Shown here: one piece after another, positions 19,973 to 28,690 of the stretch
Layout: every line of letters begins with the position of its first letter
Numbering within the stretch: the first letter of the stretch is position 1
Position numbers and translations under genes: made by a program
Notes under the pieces: generated by a model
What the model saw: the letters and a program-made list of their open reading frames with translations, nothing else
The model's database searches: none
What the model was told of the DNA's origin: nothing
Assembly (NCBI GenBank): GCA_021208645.1
Contig: JAJOJL010000075.1
Location: 1 to 49,898, forward strand
DNA length: 49,898 bases
Source: Bacillus sp. (in: firmicutes)
Lineage (GTDB): Bacteria > Bacillota > Bacilli > Bacillales > Salisediminibacteriaceae
Reading direction: 5' to 3'

Positions 19973-20678
19973 ATTATTGGCAAACATGGGGTACGGGTCA
20001 CGAAAGGACGTAAAGAAACTCCTGAAAAAAGGTGCATTAACGAGCAATGGAGAAGTAATTAAAGAAGGAAAACAACATATTGATCCTGAAAAAGATGAAA
20101 TTCTCCTCTTTGGGGAGGCGGTAGACTATAAGCCATTCATCTACATTATGATGAATAAACCAAAAGGGGTCATCTCTGCAACCGAGGATTTAAATGATGA
20201 GACCGTGATTGATTTGCTGGAGCAAGATGATGCTGTTTATGAGCCATTTCCCGTTGGCAGACTCGATAAAGACACTACTGGACTGATGCTTTTGACCAAT
20301 GATGGTAAATTGGCACACCAGCTCACAGCTCCTAAAAAAAAGGTAGATAAAACCTACCGTGTACATATTGATAAACCTATTTCAACCGAGGACAAAGACG
20401 CTTTGGAGCAGGGAGTAATGCTCGACGATGGCTATATGACGAAACCAGCAATTGTTACTTATCTTGAAGGCGAGCAAGACAATGTTGTTCACTTAACCAT
20501 TACAGAAGGGAAATTTCATCAAGTGAAGCGTATGTTTAAAGCAAGGGGAAGAACGGTCATAGCTTTAAAGAGGGAGCGAATTGGGACTCTTTATTTGGAT
20601 CCAGAGCTAAAGCCTGGAGAATATAGAGAATTAACTGAGGAAGAGTTAAAGGGGTTAAAGGGGCAGGAAGAAGATTAA
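19959..20678 (+). CDS. rsuA: 16S rRNA pseudouridine synthase RsuA type (YtzG)
   Basis: Pseudouridine synthase for small-subunit rRNA, the RsuA subfamily (target U516 in E. coli). It has an N-terminal S4 RNA-binding domain (about 1-45: RADKLLANMGYGSRKDVKKLLKKG) and the catalytic domain with GRLDKDTTGLMLLTNDG, Asp103 being the nucleophile. GKFHQVKRMF near the C-terminus is typical. Length 239 aa is normal. The start ATG lies inside the ProC-like gene (14-base overlap) with GAAAGGAGAAAAAG upstream. Position near pepV and ytgP matches B. subtilis YtzG. No break. Confidence 0.95.
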   Translation: MRADKLLANMGYGSRKDVKKLLKKGALTSNGEVIKEGKQHIDPEKDEILLFGEAVDYKPFIYIMMNKPKGVISATEDLNDETVIDLLEQDDAVYEPFPVGRLDKDTTGLMLLTNDGKLAHQLTAPKKKVDKTYRVHIDKPISTEDKDALEQGVMLDDGYMTKPAIVTYLEGEQDNVVHLTITEGKFHQVKRMFKARGRTVIALKRERIGTLYLDPELKPGEYRELTEEELKGLKGQEED

Positions 20679-20846
20679 AGAACTTCAATGAAAGGAAAAG
20701 GTTCAGAAAGTAATATTAAGCCCTGTTAAAGGCGAGTGTTGTATTATTTTTCGAGAAGCGTTGTTTTTTATTGGAAAGAGCGAGATTTGTATAGCAAAAA
20801 TTATCATTTAACGCTAACAGAGCCTAACATTAAAAATCCAGGTTAA

Positions 20847-21065
20847 TTATGAAACTTTTACTTTACGGTTGGTAGTTGTCCAATTTCCCCTTTGGTGACT
20901 TTCAACTAATTTATTGTATTGTAATATGTGTAAATCCCGTTGTATCGTTCGCTGAGTTATTCCGAATTCTTCAACTAATTCTTTTGTGGTGACGCTGCCT
21001 TTCTTTCTAATATAAAGGTAGATGGATTTTATCCTTGTCATCATTCTGTCAGTTGAAGCTTTCAA
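20847..21065 (-). CDS. ytzE: YtzE-like DeoR-type helix-turn-helix protein
   Basis: Short DNA-binding protein of 72 aa made only of the DeoR-type winged helix: IRKKGSVTTKELVEEFGITQRTIQRDLHILQYNKLVES. No effector-binding domain follows, as in YtzE of B. subtilis. I chose the TTG at 21065 because AAGGAGG (21072-21078) lies 6 bases upstream; longer versions have no ribosome binding site. It is divergent from pepV with about 160 bases between, and could in principle regulate it. Targets are unknown. Confidence 0.8.
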   Translation of the reverse strand: MKASTDRMMTRIKSIYLYIRKKGSVTTKELVEEFGITQRTIQRDLHILQYNKLVESHQRGNWTTTNRKVKVS

Positions 21066-21227
21066 AAAACCCCTCCTTAAGAAGATTGTTGTGAAATAAT
21101 TCGTCATTATTATCAAATGCTGAGCTTAGACTATGAATTTGATACCTCCTTTCTTTAAAATTAATATGATGATGGAAGAAAAAAAGAAGCAGAAAATTCT
21201 ATAATAAGGACTTGAGGAGTTGTTTTT

Positions 21228-22619
21228 ATGATAAATTGGCAACTTGAGGTTGAAAAAAGAAAAGATCAATTGATTAAAGATACACAGAAACTATTACAGA
21301 TAAAAAGTATCCTTGATGAAAATACAGGTGTATCTGGTGCCCCATTTGGTAAAGGAATACATGAGGCATATTCCTGGATGTTATCGTTAGCAGAAAAGGA
21401 TGGTTTTGAAACGAAAGATGTTGATGGCTACGGAGGACATATACAATGGGCAGAAGGTAAAGAGTTAATTGGAGTTCTCTGTCATTTAGATGTTGTTCCT
21501 GAGGGGGAGGGTTGGAAATCTCCTCCTTTTGCTGCTGAAATCAGGGATGGAAAGATTTTTGCCAGGGGGGCAATTGACGATAAAGGACCAACGATGGCCG
21601 CCTATTACGGATTAAAAATTGTAAAAGAACTAGGCTTACCCCTAAGGAAAAGAGTCCGTATCATTATAGGCAACGATGAAGAAAGTCAATGGCGTTGTGT
21701 AAAACATTATTTTACGAAAGAAGAAATGCCTGCTATGGGTTTTGCACCAGATGCTGATTTTCCCATTATTTATGCGGAGAAAGGAATTGCTGATTTTCAT
21801 TATTGTTTTCAAAGCAAGGAAGAAGATGGTTACATACAGGAATTTATTTCAGGTGAAAGATTGAATATGGTGCCAGAACAGGCGAAAGCAGTAGTAAGAA
21901 ATGTGGAGTATGGTCATTTAAAGCGGGCGTTTACTAATTTCCTCCAAAAACAGAATCTGAAAGGTTCAATGGTAGAAGAGGGAGAAAAGACGATTGTTAC
22001 ACTGGTAGGGAAATCTGCCCATGGAATGGAACCAGATAAAGGAATAAATAGTGGTATATGGCTGGCGAAATTTCTGTTTGAACATGTTGAATTACAACCT
22101 ATGGAGCAACAGTTCTTTTCTGTAATAACTCCTTTTCTTAATAATTCTCGAGGCAACAACCTAGGAATAGCGTATAAAGATCCAGATAAAGGTGAGGTAA
22201 CTTTAAATGTGGGGAAAATGAAATACAATTGTAAAACAGGAGGAGAAATTGGCGTTAACCTCCGTTATCCTCAAGGAGCTGACTTTAACCAGATTCATTC
22301 TCACTTGCAAGGCTTCTTTACGAAAGGGGGATTTTCTGCGTCCATTCAGACCCATGAACCTCCCCATGCAGTAGAAAAGGACCATCCATTAATCGAAACA
22401 TTGTTAAAAGTATATGAACAACATACAGGGGAAAAGGGAGAACCGATTGCCATCGGTGGAGGTACCTATGCCCGGTCTTTAAAAGCAGGAGTCGCCTTTG
22501 GACCTATGTTTCCTAGCCAGGAAGACGTGGCTCACGAAGCAGATGAGTATATTTCAATTGAGCACTTGTTAAAGGCCACAGCAATCTATGCACAAGCTAT
22601 TTATGAACTGGCGAAATGA
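21228..22619 (+). CDS. pepV: Dipeptidase PepV (YtjP)
   Basis: M20-family zinc dipeptidase acting on short peptides in the cytoplasm, 463 aa. Motifs: GVLCHLDVVPEGEGW (zinc histidine and catalytic aspartate), FARGAIDDKGPTMAA (bridging aspartate), IIGNDEESQWRC (catalytic Glu pair), and GGGTYARSL with the later zinc histidine in EDVAHEADE. The PepV-specific lid domain lies in the middle. GAGGAG occurs before the ATG. The third base group reads NDEE where many relatives have TDEE, a mild substitution. Position next to ytkP and ytzE matches B. subtilis. Confidence 0.93.
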   Translation: MINWQLEVEKRKDQLIKDTQKLLQIKSILDENTGVSGAPFGKGIHEAYSWMLSLAEKDGFETKDVDGYGGHIQWAEGKELIGVLCHLDVVPEGEGWKSPPFAAEIRDGKIFARGAIDDKGPTMAAYYGLKIVKELGLPLRKRVRIIIGNDEESQWRCVKHYFTKEEMPAMGFAPDADFPIIYAEKGIADFHYCFQSKEEDGYIQEFISGERLNMVPEQAKAVVRNVEYGHLKRAFTNFLQKQNLKGSMVEEGEKTIVTLVGKSAHGMEPDKGINSGIWLAKFLFEHVELQPMEQQFFSVITPFLNNSRGNNLGIAYKDPDKGEVTLNVGKMKYNCKTGGEIGVNLRYPQGADFNQIHSHLQGFFTKGGFSASIQTHEPPHAVEKDHPLIETLLKVYEQHTGEKGEPIAIGGGTYARSLKAGVAFGPMFPSQEDVAHEADEYISIEHLLKATAIYAQAIYELAK

Positions 22620-22693
22620 AACAAAAAAACGACAAATAGTAATATGCTATCTGGCGTTTTTGGGTTTAATAGTGTGTTGATGTAAGTATCAGG

Positions 22694-22777
22694 GCAATGG
22701 CTTCGCTCGTCGCTCGCTGACAGGAGAAACCCACTCCTGTCAGCTCTTAAAAGAGTGCGACGGCTACGCTCATTGCT
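22694..22777. repeat. Nested imperfect palindrome between convergent genes
   Basis: GCTGACAGGAG (22716-22726) and CTCCTGTCAGC (22734-22744) form a perfect 11-bp hairpin with a 7-base loop. Outside it, CGTCGC pairs with GCGACG and GCAATG with CATTGC, so the whole structure spans about 84 bp. It lies between the 3' ends of pepV and ytkP. Possibly a mobile palindromic element or a bidirectional RNA structure. Confidence 0.65.
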
Positions 22778-22787
22778 TCGAGATTTC

Positions 22788-22816
22788 TCAAAAAGCTCCA
22801 TAAACTAGCTTTTTGA
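22788..22816. terminator. Probable terminator between pepV and ytkP
   Basis: CAAAAAGCT and AGCTTTTTG pair perfectly around a short loop. The A/T-rich stem suits termination from either side. Confidence 0.6.
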
Positions 22817-22824
22817 AAAGACCG

Positions 22825-23757
22825 CTAAGAAAAATCAAATAGATCTGTGGACAAATACCGTTCTCCTGTATCACACGCTATGGCAACAACTACGTCTTCT
22901 GGAGATAACCTTTTCGCCACTTGCAATGCGGCATAGCAAGCAGCTCCTGATGAAGGTCCTACAAGAATACCTTCTTTTCTCGAAAGTTCCCTTGTGACAT
23001 CATAGGCGTCCTCATCAGAAATACAAAAAATTTCGCCGTAAACATTTTGATTTAAGATGGGAGGAATAAAACCAGGACTTGTACCCACCAATTTATGGGG
23101 ACCTGGTTTACCGCCAGACAAGACTGGAGATCCTTTAGGTTCAACGACATGAGTAGTCATATTAGGATATTTCTTTTGTAATTCTTCTGCTGTTCCTGTG
23201 ATGGTTCCACCTGTTCCAGATGCAGCTACAAAGGCTGCTAATGGTTTGCCGATCTTCTTCATTGCTTTTTCAATTTCCTTTGCTGTAGTATAACGATGTG
23301 CATCTGGATTTGCTTCGTTTTCAAATTGCATTGGCATAAAACTATTTGGAATTTCTTTTACAAGCTCATGAGCCTTTTCGATAGCACCTGGCATTTTTTT
23401 ATCTCCAGGTGTTAAAACAACTTCAGCACCATAGGCTTTTAATAAATTGATTCGCTCCTGACTCATAGTATCCGGCATAACTAGGATAGAGCGATACCCT
23501 CTAGCAGCTGCATTCATGGCAAGACCAATTCCAGTATTTCCAGAGGTGGGCTCAATAATGATGGACTTTTCATTTAAGAGTCCTTCCTTTTCTGCTTGTA
23601 GAATCATATTAAAGGCAGCTCTGTCCTTTACACTGCCACTAGGATTCATAAATTCTAGCTTTAAATAAACGGCTGCTCCCTTTTCATCAGGAAGCTTTTG
23701 TAGTTTCACAAGTGGGGTGTCACCTATCAACTCAGCGACATTATTTACAACACGCAT
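22825..23757 (-). CDS. ytkP: Cysteine synthase (O-acetylserine thiol-lyase), YtkP-like
   Basis: PLP enzyme of the cysteine synthase family, 310 aa, using O-acetylserine and sulphide. The PLP lysine is K44 in NPSGSVKDRAAFN; the phosphate-binding loop is PTSGNTGIGLA; GTGGTITG and the C-terminal PSSGAA are present. This position and the missing YtkP-independent regulators fit YtkP, a paralogue of CysK in B. subtilis, so the main cysteine synthase may be elsewhere. Good AAGGA-type sequence precedes the ATG. No T-box, S-box or CymR-like signal was visible in the 82 bases upstream. Convergent with pepV, divergent from thpR. Confidence 0.87.
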   Translation of the reverse strand: MRVVNNVAELIGDTPLVKLQKLPDEKGAAVYLKLEFMNPSGSVKDRAAFNMILQAEKEGLLNEKSIIIEPTSGNTGIGLAMNAAARGYRSILVMPDTMSQERINLLKAYGAEVVLTPGDKKMPGAIEKAHELVKEIPNSFMPMQFENEANPDAHRYTTAKEIEKAMKKIGKPLAAFVAASGTGGTITGTAEELQKKYPNMTTHVVEPKGSPVLSGGKPGPHKLVGTSPGFIPPILNQNVYGEIFCISDEDAYDVTRELSRKEGILVGPSSGAACYAALQVAKRLSPEDVVVAIACDTGERYLSTDLFDFS

Positions 23758-23878
23758 TGAAGCACGTCCTTCCCATAATTTTGTAGTATATGGTATATCC
23801 TAAATACGAATTAATTAAATCGGAATAATCTGCTTTTCATTGTACCATATCCTAACATTAAAAAAGAAGGTGATTCAT

Positions 23879-24427
23879 TTGAAAAAGGGCCATCATTTTA
23901 TAGGAATTTCTATCCCGAGAGAAGTGAAGGAAGAATTACAACAAATACAGGAAGTATTAGACTTAAAAACCTACTTTAATAAAGTTACTTATGGAGCAGA
24001 CTTCCATATAACGCTCCTTTTTTTAGGTGAGTGGGAAAACAGAAAAAAAGTACATGTATGGAATGGCCTTCAAGAGCGATTAAAAAATAGTGACTCTTTT
24101 CATTTAACACTTAAAGATGTAGGCATTTTCGGCAATCATCACCGCCCGCGGGTAGTCTGGATAGGTGTCGAAGAAGAAAAGCGTTTAAGCGATTTACAAT
24201 ATAAGATTAAAGAAGAGGCAGCTACTTTCGATTTCCCTTTTGAAAACAGACCTTTTCGTCCACATATAACATTAGGAAAATCCTTTAAAAACAAAGGTTT
24301 ACCAGCTATTGAAAAAATAAAAGTCCCAAAATTACAATGGGAGGTAAAGGAAATAGCGTTATTCCAAATAAAACCTAATAATAATCCTATGTATGAAGCC
24401 ATTTCAAAAGTCTCACTTTCCATGTAA
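23879..24427 (+). CDS. thpR: RNA 2',3'-cyclic phosphodiesterase ThpR (YtlP)
   Basis: 2H-phosphoesterase family, opening 2',3'-cyclic phosphate ends of RNA. Both catalytic H-x-T-L motifs are present: HITL at residues 43-46 and HITL at 129-132. The start is TTG at 23879 (LKKGHHFIG), preceded by GAAGGTGATTCA; the open frame extends upstream without another good site. From this start the protein is 182 aa, normal for the family. Position before ytmP corresponds to ytlP of B. subtilis. Confidence 0.88.
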   Translation: MKKGHHFIGISIPREVKEELQQIQEVLDLKTYFNKVTYGADFHITLLFLGEWENRKKVHVWNGLQERLKNSDSFHLTLKDVGIFGNHHRPRVVWIGVEEEKRLSDLQYKIKEEAATFDFPFENRPFRPHITLGKSFKNKGLPAIEKIKVPKLQWEVKEIALFQIKPNNNPMYEAISKVSLSM

Positions 24428-24627
24428 AATAGAGGTATAGGTAGTAAAAAAGAGAAAATAGGTTAAATTTACCTTTAGTTATATAAATCTTCATGTTGAA
24501 CAATGGTAATTCTTCTTTACAATAGTAAAAGACTTCAATAAGATGGGACAAGTGTTTCTTTTGACATCGTTTGTTAAGAAGAAATATTCCCCCCTTATTC
24601 TTAAAGAAATTGAAGGTGAAAAAATTG

Positions 24628-25424
24628 ATGCACTTTTTGGGTGAGGATTGGAATATTACTCCTGCGGGCGGCGCTACTGGAGATGCTTATGTTGCGCAGC
24701 AAGGTAAACAAAAACTATTTATAAAAAGAAACTCGTCTCCCTTTTTAGCAGTATTGTCAGCAGAAGAGATTGTTCCGAAACTGTTATGGACGAAAAGATT
24801 GGAGAACGGAGACGTGATTACTGCTCAAAAATGGGTAAATGGCCGCGAACTTAAAGCTCCTGAAATGCGTGAATCAAGAGTGGCTAAATTACTATCAAAA
24901 ATTCATTCGTCTAGTGAACTTTTACACATGTTTATGCGGATGGGAAATGTTCCATTAACACCTCATGACTTGTTAGAAGGACTTCAATCTAGAGTGGTAT
25001 TAGGCAATAAGATTGATGCACCTGTGGAAAAAGGTGTAGAGTGGTTGAGACACCATTACCATCCGTAAAAAACGAGCATATGGTTGTTTGTCACGGTGAT
25101 GTAAATCATAATAATTGGATTATAAGCGAGGGAAATTTGTTCCTTATAGATTGGGATGGTGCTATCGTGGCAGATCCTGCGTTAGATTTAGCACCGTTAC
25201 TGTATTTATATATACCTCAAAACCAATGGGAAGAATGGTTAAACAAGTACGGACTTAGTCTAACTCCTAATCTAAGAGCACGACTTCATTGGTATATGGT
25301 AGCCCAATGTGTGGAAAGTTTATTGTGGCATTGGCATCGTTATGAAACAAATGAAATGGTAAAATGGATTGAACTGTTGGAAAACTTGTCATGTGAAGGT
25401 GAAATGTTTAAAACAAAAAGCTGA
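24628..25424 (+). CDS. ytmP: YtmP, aminoglycoside phosphotransferase-like kinase, frameshifted
   Basis: Protein of the APH/choline kinase fold, corrected length 265 aa. ATP-binding start WNITPAGGATGDAYVA with the phosphate lysine region KLFIKRNSSP; catalytic loop CHGDVNHNNW and the metal aspartate in LIDWDGA. The substrate is unknown. The ATG at 24628 has GAAGGTGA 8 bases upstream. The frame breaks near 25055, where adding one T gives HHLPSVKNEHMVVCHGD. The transcription terminator stem begins at the stop codon. The neighbours trmB, ytzH and ytnP match B. subtilis order, which supports the name. Confidence 0.85.
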
Positions 25425-25463
25425 CTCTTAGGTTGAAAACCAATAAAAGAGTCAGCTTATTTT
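25418..25463. terminator. ytmP terminator
   Basis: AAGCTGACTCTT pairs with AAGAGTCAGCTT, followed by ATTTTT. The left arm overlaps the ytmP stop. A likely shared terminator with convergent ytzH. Confidence 0.9.
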
Positions 25464-25484
25464 TACATATTCAGGGATATTCTT

Positions 25485-25766
25485 TTACATTAAAAACGTA
25501 GTATGCTTTTCGAACTCATTTACATAGGATTCCATTTCATCAAATGAAAAATTGCTCTTTTCCCCTTCTCGATCATGCTGAATTACGAAATTATCTAAAT
25601 TCCTCAAGGCTGACTTTGTCTCCTCGGGTACAGACGGATTCTGAATTAAATCTTGGACCAGAAGTTGAATTTGTTCGTATTCATTGTGTGTCCCGTAGTG
25701 CTCTGTTTGTTGATTTCTTAATATATCCACCAATAACTGTAATTGGTGGTGGTAGCTCATTGACAT
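25485..25766 (-). CDS. ytzH: YtzH-like protein
   Basis: Small cytoplasmic protein of 93 aa, the YtzH family, next to ytmP as in B. subtilis. It reads MSMSYHHQLQLLVDILRNQQ and later QDLIQNPSVPEETKSALRNL. No membrane segment. Function unknown. AAAGGA lies about 10 bases before the ATG. A second small protein with similar layout is immediately upstream. Confidence 0.8.
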   Translation of the reverse strand: MSMSYHHQLQLLVDILRNQQTEHYGTHNEYEQIQLLVQDLIQNPSVPEETKSALRNLDNFVIQHDREGEKSNFSFDEMESYVNEFEKHTTFLM

Positions 25767-25880
25767 TTATCCCACATCCTTTTTCGCCATGCTAGTAAAA
25801 GGATGTGTCTTTAAGAAAAAAAATTATCCACTAATTGATTTGAACAATGAATTGCGCTCCTGATTTTCGTTCTTTTTAAG

Positions 25881-26207
25881 TTATATTTCCCGTCCCTTTC
25901 GCTGTTCGTAATCAATTGTAACAGCTCCGCCGCCATCTTCAAGCATTTCCAGTTCCTCCAACCAGCGGGATATATTCGGTTTGTTAACCTCAATATGCTC
26001 TTTAATCGGTTGATTAGTTGTTAAATTGTTGACATACGTGTTAATTTCCTCAATAGTTCCATGGAAGTTTTTATTAAGTTCTTCGTAAGGTAGAAGGTCG
26101 ATAATTCGATTCATCTCCTGAAACTGCGATACTTCACCATCTAACATATATTGCTGTTCTTTCAATATATCTCGTAAGCGGTGTAACAGGTCCTTTTCTT
26201 TAATCAT
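25881..26207 (-). CDS. Small acidic protein, possibly a diverged YtzH paralogue
   Basis: 108-aa protein without recognised domain. Its first 60 residues align by eye with YtzH: LLHRLRDILKEQQ here against QLQLLVDILRNQQ there, then helical stretches of similar spacing, so it may be an old tandem duplicate. The C-terminal part (EELEMLEDGGGAVTIDYEQRKG) is extra. GTGAGGAAGG directly precedes the ATG. It sits 115 bases upstream of ytzH on the same strand, so the two could be co-transcribed, divergent from trmB. Confidence 0.6.
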   Translation of the reverse strand: MIKEKDLLHRLRDILKEQQYMLDGEVSQFQEMNRIIDLLPYEELNKNFHGTIEEINTYVNNLTTNQPIKEHIEVNKPNISRWLEELEMLEDGGGAVTIDYEQRKGREI

Positions 26208-26435
26208 CCTTCCTCACCCTTTCTATAATAGCGTAGTAATCTCTACCCATTTTAGACAAGCTTAAAACATTATAAGAAAAGGGTGTTATCCTTAGCCAGA
26301 ATAGAAATAGTCGTGAAGTAATATAGACTATACGCCCCAAAAATAATAGTTGTTTTTTTAGGGTAAGGTTTAATAAAATAGTGTGGGTACTTATACTAAA
26401 TATTATAGGACGTTGTATTATGGAGGTTGAAATAT

Positions 26436-27071
26436 ATGCGTTTAAGAAATAAACCTTGGGCATCAAAGGTAATCGTTGATAATCCACAAATAGTTGAACC
26501 AGATCCTAAAGTATGTAAGGGGAAATGGAACGAAATATTCGGGAATGATAACCCTATTCATGTGGAGGTTGGAACTGGGAAGGGGAAGTTTGTTACTCGA
26601 ACAGCAGAAGCACATCCTGATTGGAATGTCATTGGTGTGGAGAAGTATGACAGCGTAATTATTACAGGTGTTGAGCGTCTTCAAGAAAAACCACAAAAGA
26701 ATGTTAAACTGATTAAGGAGGATGTACAACAACTCACAGATTTTTTTGCCCCTAAGGAAATAGATCGCCTTTACATTAACTTTACAGACCCTTGGCCGAA
26801 AAATCGTCATGAAAAACGAAGGCTTACTTACGAAGGATTCTTGAAAATGTATGATGAAATCCTCAAGGATAATGGTGAAATTCATTTGAAGACCGATAAT
26901 CAAGGGTTATTTGAGTACTCGCTGGAAAGCTTTAGTCGGTATGGTTTTAAGCTTAAAAACATTAGTCTTGATTTGCACAAAAGCGGGATGGCAGGCAATA
27001 TCATGACCGAATACGAAGAACGATATAATCAAAGAGGAATTAAAATCTATCGTGTAGAAGCTTATAAGTAA
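26436..27071 (+). CDS. trmB: tRNA (guanine-N7)-methyltransferase TrmB
   Basis: SAM-dependent enzyme making m7G46 in tRNA, 211 aa. SAM-binding motif VEVGTGKGKFV (about residues 43-53), then NVIGVEKYD, and the family signature INFTDPWPKNRHEKRRLT with catalytic aspartate and tRNA-binding basic residues; C-terminal TEYEERYNQRG. The ATG at 26436 has GGAGG 9 bases upstream; an upstream TTG in frame is too close to that site. Followed by ytnP after 24 bases, probably co-transcribed. Confidence 0.95.
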   Translation: MRLRNKPWASKVIVDNPQIVEPDPKVCKGKWNEIFGNDNPIHVEVGTGKGKFVTRTAEAHPDWNVIGVEKYDSVIITGVERLQEKPQKNVKLIKEDVQQLTDFFAPKEIDRLYINFTDPWPKNRHEKRRLTYEGFLKMYDEILKDNGEIHLKTDNQGLFEYSLESFSRYGFKLKNISLDLHKSGMAGNIMTEYEERYNQRGIKIYRVEAYK

Positions 27072-27095
27072 ACAGAAAAAATGGGGGAGAGGGAA

Positions 27096-27965
27096 ATGGC
27101 AGGAGAACAATGGAGAATCGGTGATATGACCTTCACATGGCTTAATGGTGGGGTCACACATATGGATGGGGGAGCCATGTTTGGTGTTGTACCAAAACCC
27201 CTTTGGTCAAGAAAATATCCAGTTAATGAATCGAATCAAATTGAACTAAGAACGGATCCCATTTTATTGCAGGTAGAAGGAAAAAATATTTTACTTGAAA
27301 CAGGTATTGGCAATGGGAAATTTTCTGAAAAGGCTAGACGTAATTTTGGGATAACGGAGGAAGCAAGCATAGAGAATTCCTTAAGTAATATAGGATTAAC
27401 CTGTGAAGACATTCATATTGTTTTAATGACCCACATGCATTTTGACCATGCGAGTGGAGTGGCAAAGTGGGTGGATAATCAGCTTGTTCCTACTTTTCCG
27501 AATGCGGTGTTTTATGTGCACGAAACAGAGTGGGAGGAACTTAGGAATCCAAATATTCGTTCAAGAAATACGTACTTTGAAGAAAACTGGAAGCCCATTG
27601 AGCATCAGGTGAAGACGTTTAGGGACTTTGTGGAAGTTGCTGCTGGTATTAAGTTAGTCCATACTGGGGGACATAGTAATGGACATTGTATACTAGTGAT
27701 TGAAAGAGCTGGAGAAAAAATCGTTCATATGGCAGATTTAATGCCAACTCATGCCCACCAAAATATATTATGGGTACTTGCGTATGATGACTATCCAATG
27801 GATTCTATTTCCGCTAAGGAGAAGTATCTACTGCCGGCCATCAATGAACAAGCTTGGTTTATTTTTTACCATGATTATAAATTTCGAGCGATGAAGTGGG
27901 ATAAAGAAGGTAAGTCAATAGAAGATGCTGTTTTGAGAAATATAGAACCTGCTTCAAGAAACTAA
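27096..27965 (+). CDS. ytnP: YtnP, metallo-beta-lactamase-fold lactonase
   Basis: MBL-fold hydrolase of the AHL-lactonase/YtnP group, 289 aa. Zinc site HMHFDH at residues 113-118, second-site residues in HTGGHSNGHCI and MADLMPTHAH. B. subtilis YtnP acts as a quorum-quenching lactonase affecting Streptomyces signalling; that function is inferred here. The ATG at 27096 (MAGEQWRIG) is preferred, with a purine-rich GGGGAGAGGG just upstream; an ATG at 27081 lies inside that site. Likely in an operon with trmB and ended by a strong terminator. Confidence 0.9.
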   Translation: MAGEQWRIGDMTFTWLNGGVTHMDGGAMFGVVPKPLWSRKYPVNESNQIELRTDPILLQVEGKNILLETGIGNGKFSEKARRNFGITEEASIENSLSNIGLTCEDIHIVLMTHMHFDHASGVAKWVDNQLVPTFPNAVFYVHETEWEELRNPNIRSRNTYFEENWKPIEHQVKTFRDFVEVAAGIKLVHTGGHSNGHCILVIERAGEKIVHMADLMPTHAHQNILWVLAYDDYPMDSISAKEKYLLPAINEQAWFIFYHDYKFRAMKWDKEGKSIEDAVLRNIEPASRN

Positions 27966-27970
27966 ATTGG

Positions 27971-28020
27971 AAAAGGGCGTCTTAAAGTGGAATATATCCA
28001 CATCTGAGACGCCCTTTTCT
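27971..28020. terminator. ytnP/ytzB shared terminator
   Basis: AAAAGGGCGTCT pairs with AGACGCCCTTTT, with an inner imperfect GTGGAATATATCCAC hairpin. It lies between convergent ytnP and ytzB and can work in both directions. Confidence 0.9.
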
Positions 28021-28025
28021 ATAAT

Positions 28026-28358
28026 TTAATCTTCCTGCTTATTCAGCTTCAAAATGGTACCAGTTGCTGCGTCTACTAAAAATTCATAGGCACTCATTTT
28101 TCCGGAATCATCGGTACAAGTAATACCGCCACGATAAACGTTGTACGTTAAATTGTCCTGTTTAAATTCTTCCGTAATCATATGAACCCACGACCCATCA
28201 ATGGTCCCTAAATGGTCAGTTTTCCACTTTACCATCTTTAAAGCTTTTTCAGGTGATAATTTACCTTGGTTTTTTTCGAGCTGACTTTTAGCCAAAAGAG
28301 TGACAGCAACCCCTGCCCCTACTCCTGCAGCAAAACGTTTCCACCCCATCGGTTTCAC
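28026..28358 (-). CDS. ytzB: PepSY-domain membrane-anchored protein, YtzB-like
   Basis: 110-aa protein with an N-terminal hydrophobic anchor (FAAGVGAGVAVTLLA, about residues 9-23) and one PepSY-like domain (EKALKMVK..., SAYEFLVDAATGTILKLNKQE). PepSY domains often inhibit or bind proteases and are exported. Its place between ytnP and ytoP matches ytzB in B. subtilis; the name rests on that. CCCATCGG region gives GGTGAAACCGATGGGG, a modest ribosome binding site. Confidence 0.75.
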   Translation of the reverse strand: MKPMGWKRFAAGVGAGVAVTLLAKSQLEKNQGKLSPEKALKMVKWKTDHLGTIDGSWVHMITEEFKQDNLTYNVYRGGITCTDDSGKMSAYEFLVDAATGTILKLNKQED

Positions 28359-28690
28359 CTACTTTCTGATGTACTCACTCTTATTTTATTATATTTTAAC
28401 GCAATACATTCTATTTTAAGTATAGCCGACAAAAAAATAAATGCCAATCTTTACCGTAGAAAATTAATTTTTATTTTCTGGGGAAAGTCTGGGGAAAATA
28501 AGAAAGGATTATTTTTGTCTAAAAATCTATCTACACCAAGGTATAATAGAGTTTTTACATGTTCGAAAATATTTGAAAAATAGTTCCGTTTACGGCAATG
28601 GTTTATTTCGATATGCGAAAAAAGTGGAAAGAATATGGAGAGTTCGTTAAAATAATAAAGAATACATAGTGAAAAGAAGGGAGTAAATAT
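28359..28690. other. Gene-free, AT-rich spacer before ytoP
   Basis: About 330 bp between the divergent ytzB and ytoP. It is AT-rich with a direct repeat (TCTGGGGAAA twice near 28478-28498) and a perfect TATAAT at 28542-28547 without a matching -35. No RNA gene or credible small frame was seen. Confidence 0.5.

Noticed and set aside
22605..22824. CRISPR-like or phage attachment array
   Set aside because: Repeats are inverted and nested, not regularly spaced direct repeats; no cas genes or integrase nearby.
26200..26903. Minus-strand frames across the trmB start
   Set aside because: Antisense shadows of trmB and its upstream region; trmB is unambiguous.
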